A stretch of DNA of 64,000 bases from Nostoc desertorum CM1-VF14. Lineage in GTDB: Bacteria; Cyanobacteriota; Cyanobacteriia; Cyanobacteriales; Nostocaceae. The translations under genes and the position numbers were made by a program. Positions 63,399 to 64,000 of the stretch are shown here, in pieces. Numbering within the stretch: the first letter of the stretch is position 1; the number at the start of each line of letters is the position of its first letter. The DNA lies in contig JAHHHR010000024.1 in NCBI GenBank assembly GCA_019359245.1, forward strand, positions 48,971 through 112,970, read 5' to 3'. The notes below the pieces were generated by a model. It was given only the letters and a program-made list of their open reading frames with translations. It was not told the origin of the DNA and searched no databases.

Positions 63399-63502
63399 TG
63401 AGAAAGCAAACTGGGGTTTGAGAAAGTAAAAGCTGCTTTTGCTTGCGGAAAACACCGAAATGAGAAAGTCAAATGGCATTTTGAGAAAGTCAAATGCCAT
63501 TT
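63399..63502 (+). repeat. Four phased TGAGAAAG direct repeats
   Basis: TGAGAAAG starts at 63399, 63419, 63461 and 63482: spacings of 20, 42 and 21 bp, that is, in phase with about two helical turns. The two right copies extend to TGAGAAAGTCAAATGGCATT and TGAGAAAGTCAAATGCCATT. They lie in a 740-bp gap upstream of the frameshifted gene. Confidence 0.75.
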
Positions 63503-64000
63503 TGCTTACTAAATTCGACTTTATCTATTTTCTCGATGCAGTGATGAGTTATAGTCATTCTAAAAATATCAAATAAAAATTGGGTATGAGACAATACAGT
63601 TGGTGCTGGCAATTTGGCAGAAATTATCTCACAATATCCGGTTAGCGAAACGCCTGCCTAGAGAAGATCGCAAAATAACTTGGGTTTCAAAACCGTAAAA
63701 AGTATGAGGGGGCTGTACAGAAACTACTAATGGATGGCAATGAGGCACTAATTTTTGTGAAATCTCTCTTTGGCACGTTGGAAGCTGACATTGAGGCAGC
63801 ATGATTGCATATAGTGCGATCGCATTCCTCTCTAAGATGCATTGCACTACGTTACACTAGTTTGCCTACGTTTCTGGAGTTTAGACTAGGCAATAAGAAA
63901 AGACTCAGCAACGCTGAGTTGAAAAGAAACAAACTTCAGATATGAAAATCTACAGTACTAAGCAGATTTTGATTGCTCTTTGCGGGGCTTTGTTGTAGTT
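63503..64000. other. Gene-free region at right window edge
   Basis: No convincing gene. A short open end at 63729-63803 (MDGNEALIFVKSLFGTLEAD) may be a remnant. A small hairpin, ACTCAGC-AAC-GCTGAGT, lies at 63903-63919. The open frame on the minus strand at 63629-63847 is not gene-like. Confidence 0.4.

Larger units (their letters stand above)
50720..64000. mobile_element. nifD element, left part, longer than 13.2 kb
   Basis: DNA from the 11-bp site to the window end is inside nifD. It carries xisA next to the border, a PIN toxin-antitoxin pair, an IS4-type insertion, and accessory genes (retropepsin-like, Uma2, DUF2267, dienelactone hydrolase, histidine kinase). From memory, the PCC 7120 element is about 11 kb, so this one is larger. 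Decayed and duplicated pieces suggest it has gained DNA over time. Confidence 0.85.

Noticed and set aside
63399..63502. CRISPR array
   Set aside because: The repeats are only 8 to 20 bp with no unique spacers of regular length, and no cas genes are present in the window.
63629..63847. 72-codon open frame (-)
   Set aside because: Composition is not gene-like, there is no ribosome-binding site, and it crosses a HIP1 site and intergenic repeats.
1..64000. tRNA or rRNA genes
   Set aside because: No rRNA-like sequence and no cloverleaf with a TTCRANNC arm was noticed on either strand; a covariance search would be needed to exclude them.

Overview
The window looks like the chromosome of a filamentous, heterocyst-forming cyanobacterium (Nostoc/Anabaena type). 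The evidence is a Mo-nitrogenase cluster with hesA, hesB and fdxH, an uptake hydrogenase (hupS, hupL) with its protease hupW, many HIP1 (GCGATCGC) sites, heptanucleotide STRR repeats between genes, and developmental gene-interruption elements with xisA- and xisC-type recombinases.

Region 1 (1-21.9 kb) is a sulfur and phosphorus acquisition island. It holds a sulfonate ABC transporter (ssuB, ssuA, ssuC), a Tat-exported vanadium-haloperoxidase-like protein, a PhnD-like binding protein, the FMNH2-dependent sulfonate monooxygenase ssuD, a sulfate-binding protein gene (sbpA) directly upstream of pstS-pstC-pstA-pstB, a divergent LysR regulator, a TauE/SafE exporter, two CadD-type exporters, a PAP2 phosphatase and a prohibitin. 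A 26-bp site (TACGGTA-N12-T..NGTA, both orientations) recurs six times, upstream of the TPR gene/ssuD, sbpA, the TauE gene and a small membrane protein. It is a candidate operator for this regulon.

Region 2 (21.9-32.4 kb) holds the uptake hydrogenase genes, both broken. hupS lacks its first ~16 codons, and a large serine recombinase gene lies immediately upstream, so hupS is probably interrupted by an element. The 5' end of hupS is not visible in the window. hupL is split by a 5,468-bp element bounded by exact 16-bp direct repeats. That element carries a DUF433/DUF5615 toxin-antitoxin pair, a RusA-like resolvase, an HNH-nucleotidyltransferase fusion and an xisC-type recombinase. Precise excision restores a 531-residue HupL.

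Region 3 (32.4-40.9 kb) has a GmrSD/DUF262 restriction-like protein, a Phd/VapC pair, an acetyltransferase, an alpha/beta hydrolase, hupW, a SagB-like oxidoreductase and an ankyrin protein. Region 4 (40.9-50.7 kb) is the nif cluster. On the minus strand, in transcription order, it reads nifD 3' fragment, nifK, a Mo-nitrogenase C-terminal-domain gene, nifE, nifN, nifX, DUF269, DUF683, nifW, hesA, hesB, fdxH and a feoA-like gene. A mop gene lies on the opposite strand.

Region 5 (50.7-64 kb) is the start of a nifD element. nifD is cut at the 11-bp CGGAGTAATCC site, xisA is adjacent, and the element runs past the window end (more than 13.2 kb). It is rich in decay: a PIN remnant, a TerB-like gene split by an IS4-type insertion, frameshifted genes and duplicated fragments. 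It also has intact genes for a retropepsin-like protein, Uma2, DUF2267, a dienelactone hydrolase and a sensor histidine kinase. Near the right edge four repeats are phased at about 21 bp.

As drawn, this is vegetative-cell DNA: nifD, hupL and probably hupS would be rebuilt by three separate recombinases (XisA, XisC and a serine recombinase) during heterocyst formation.
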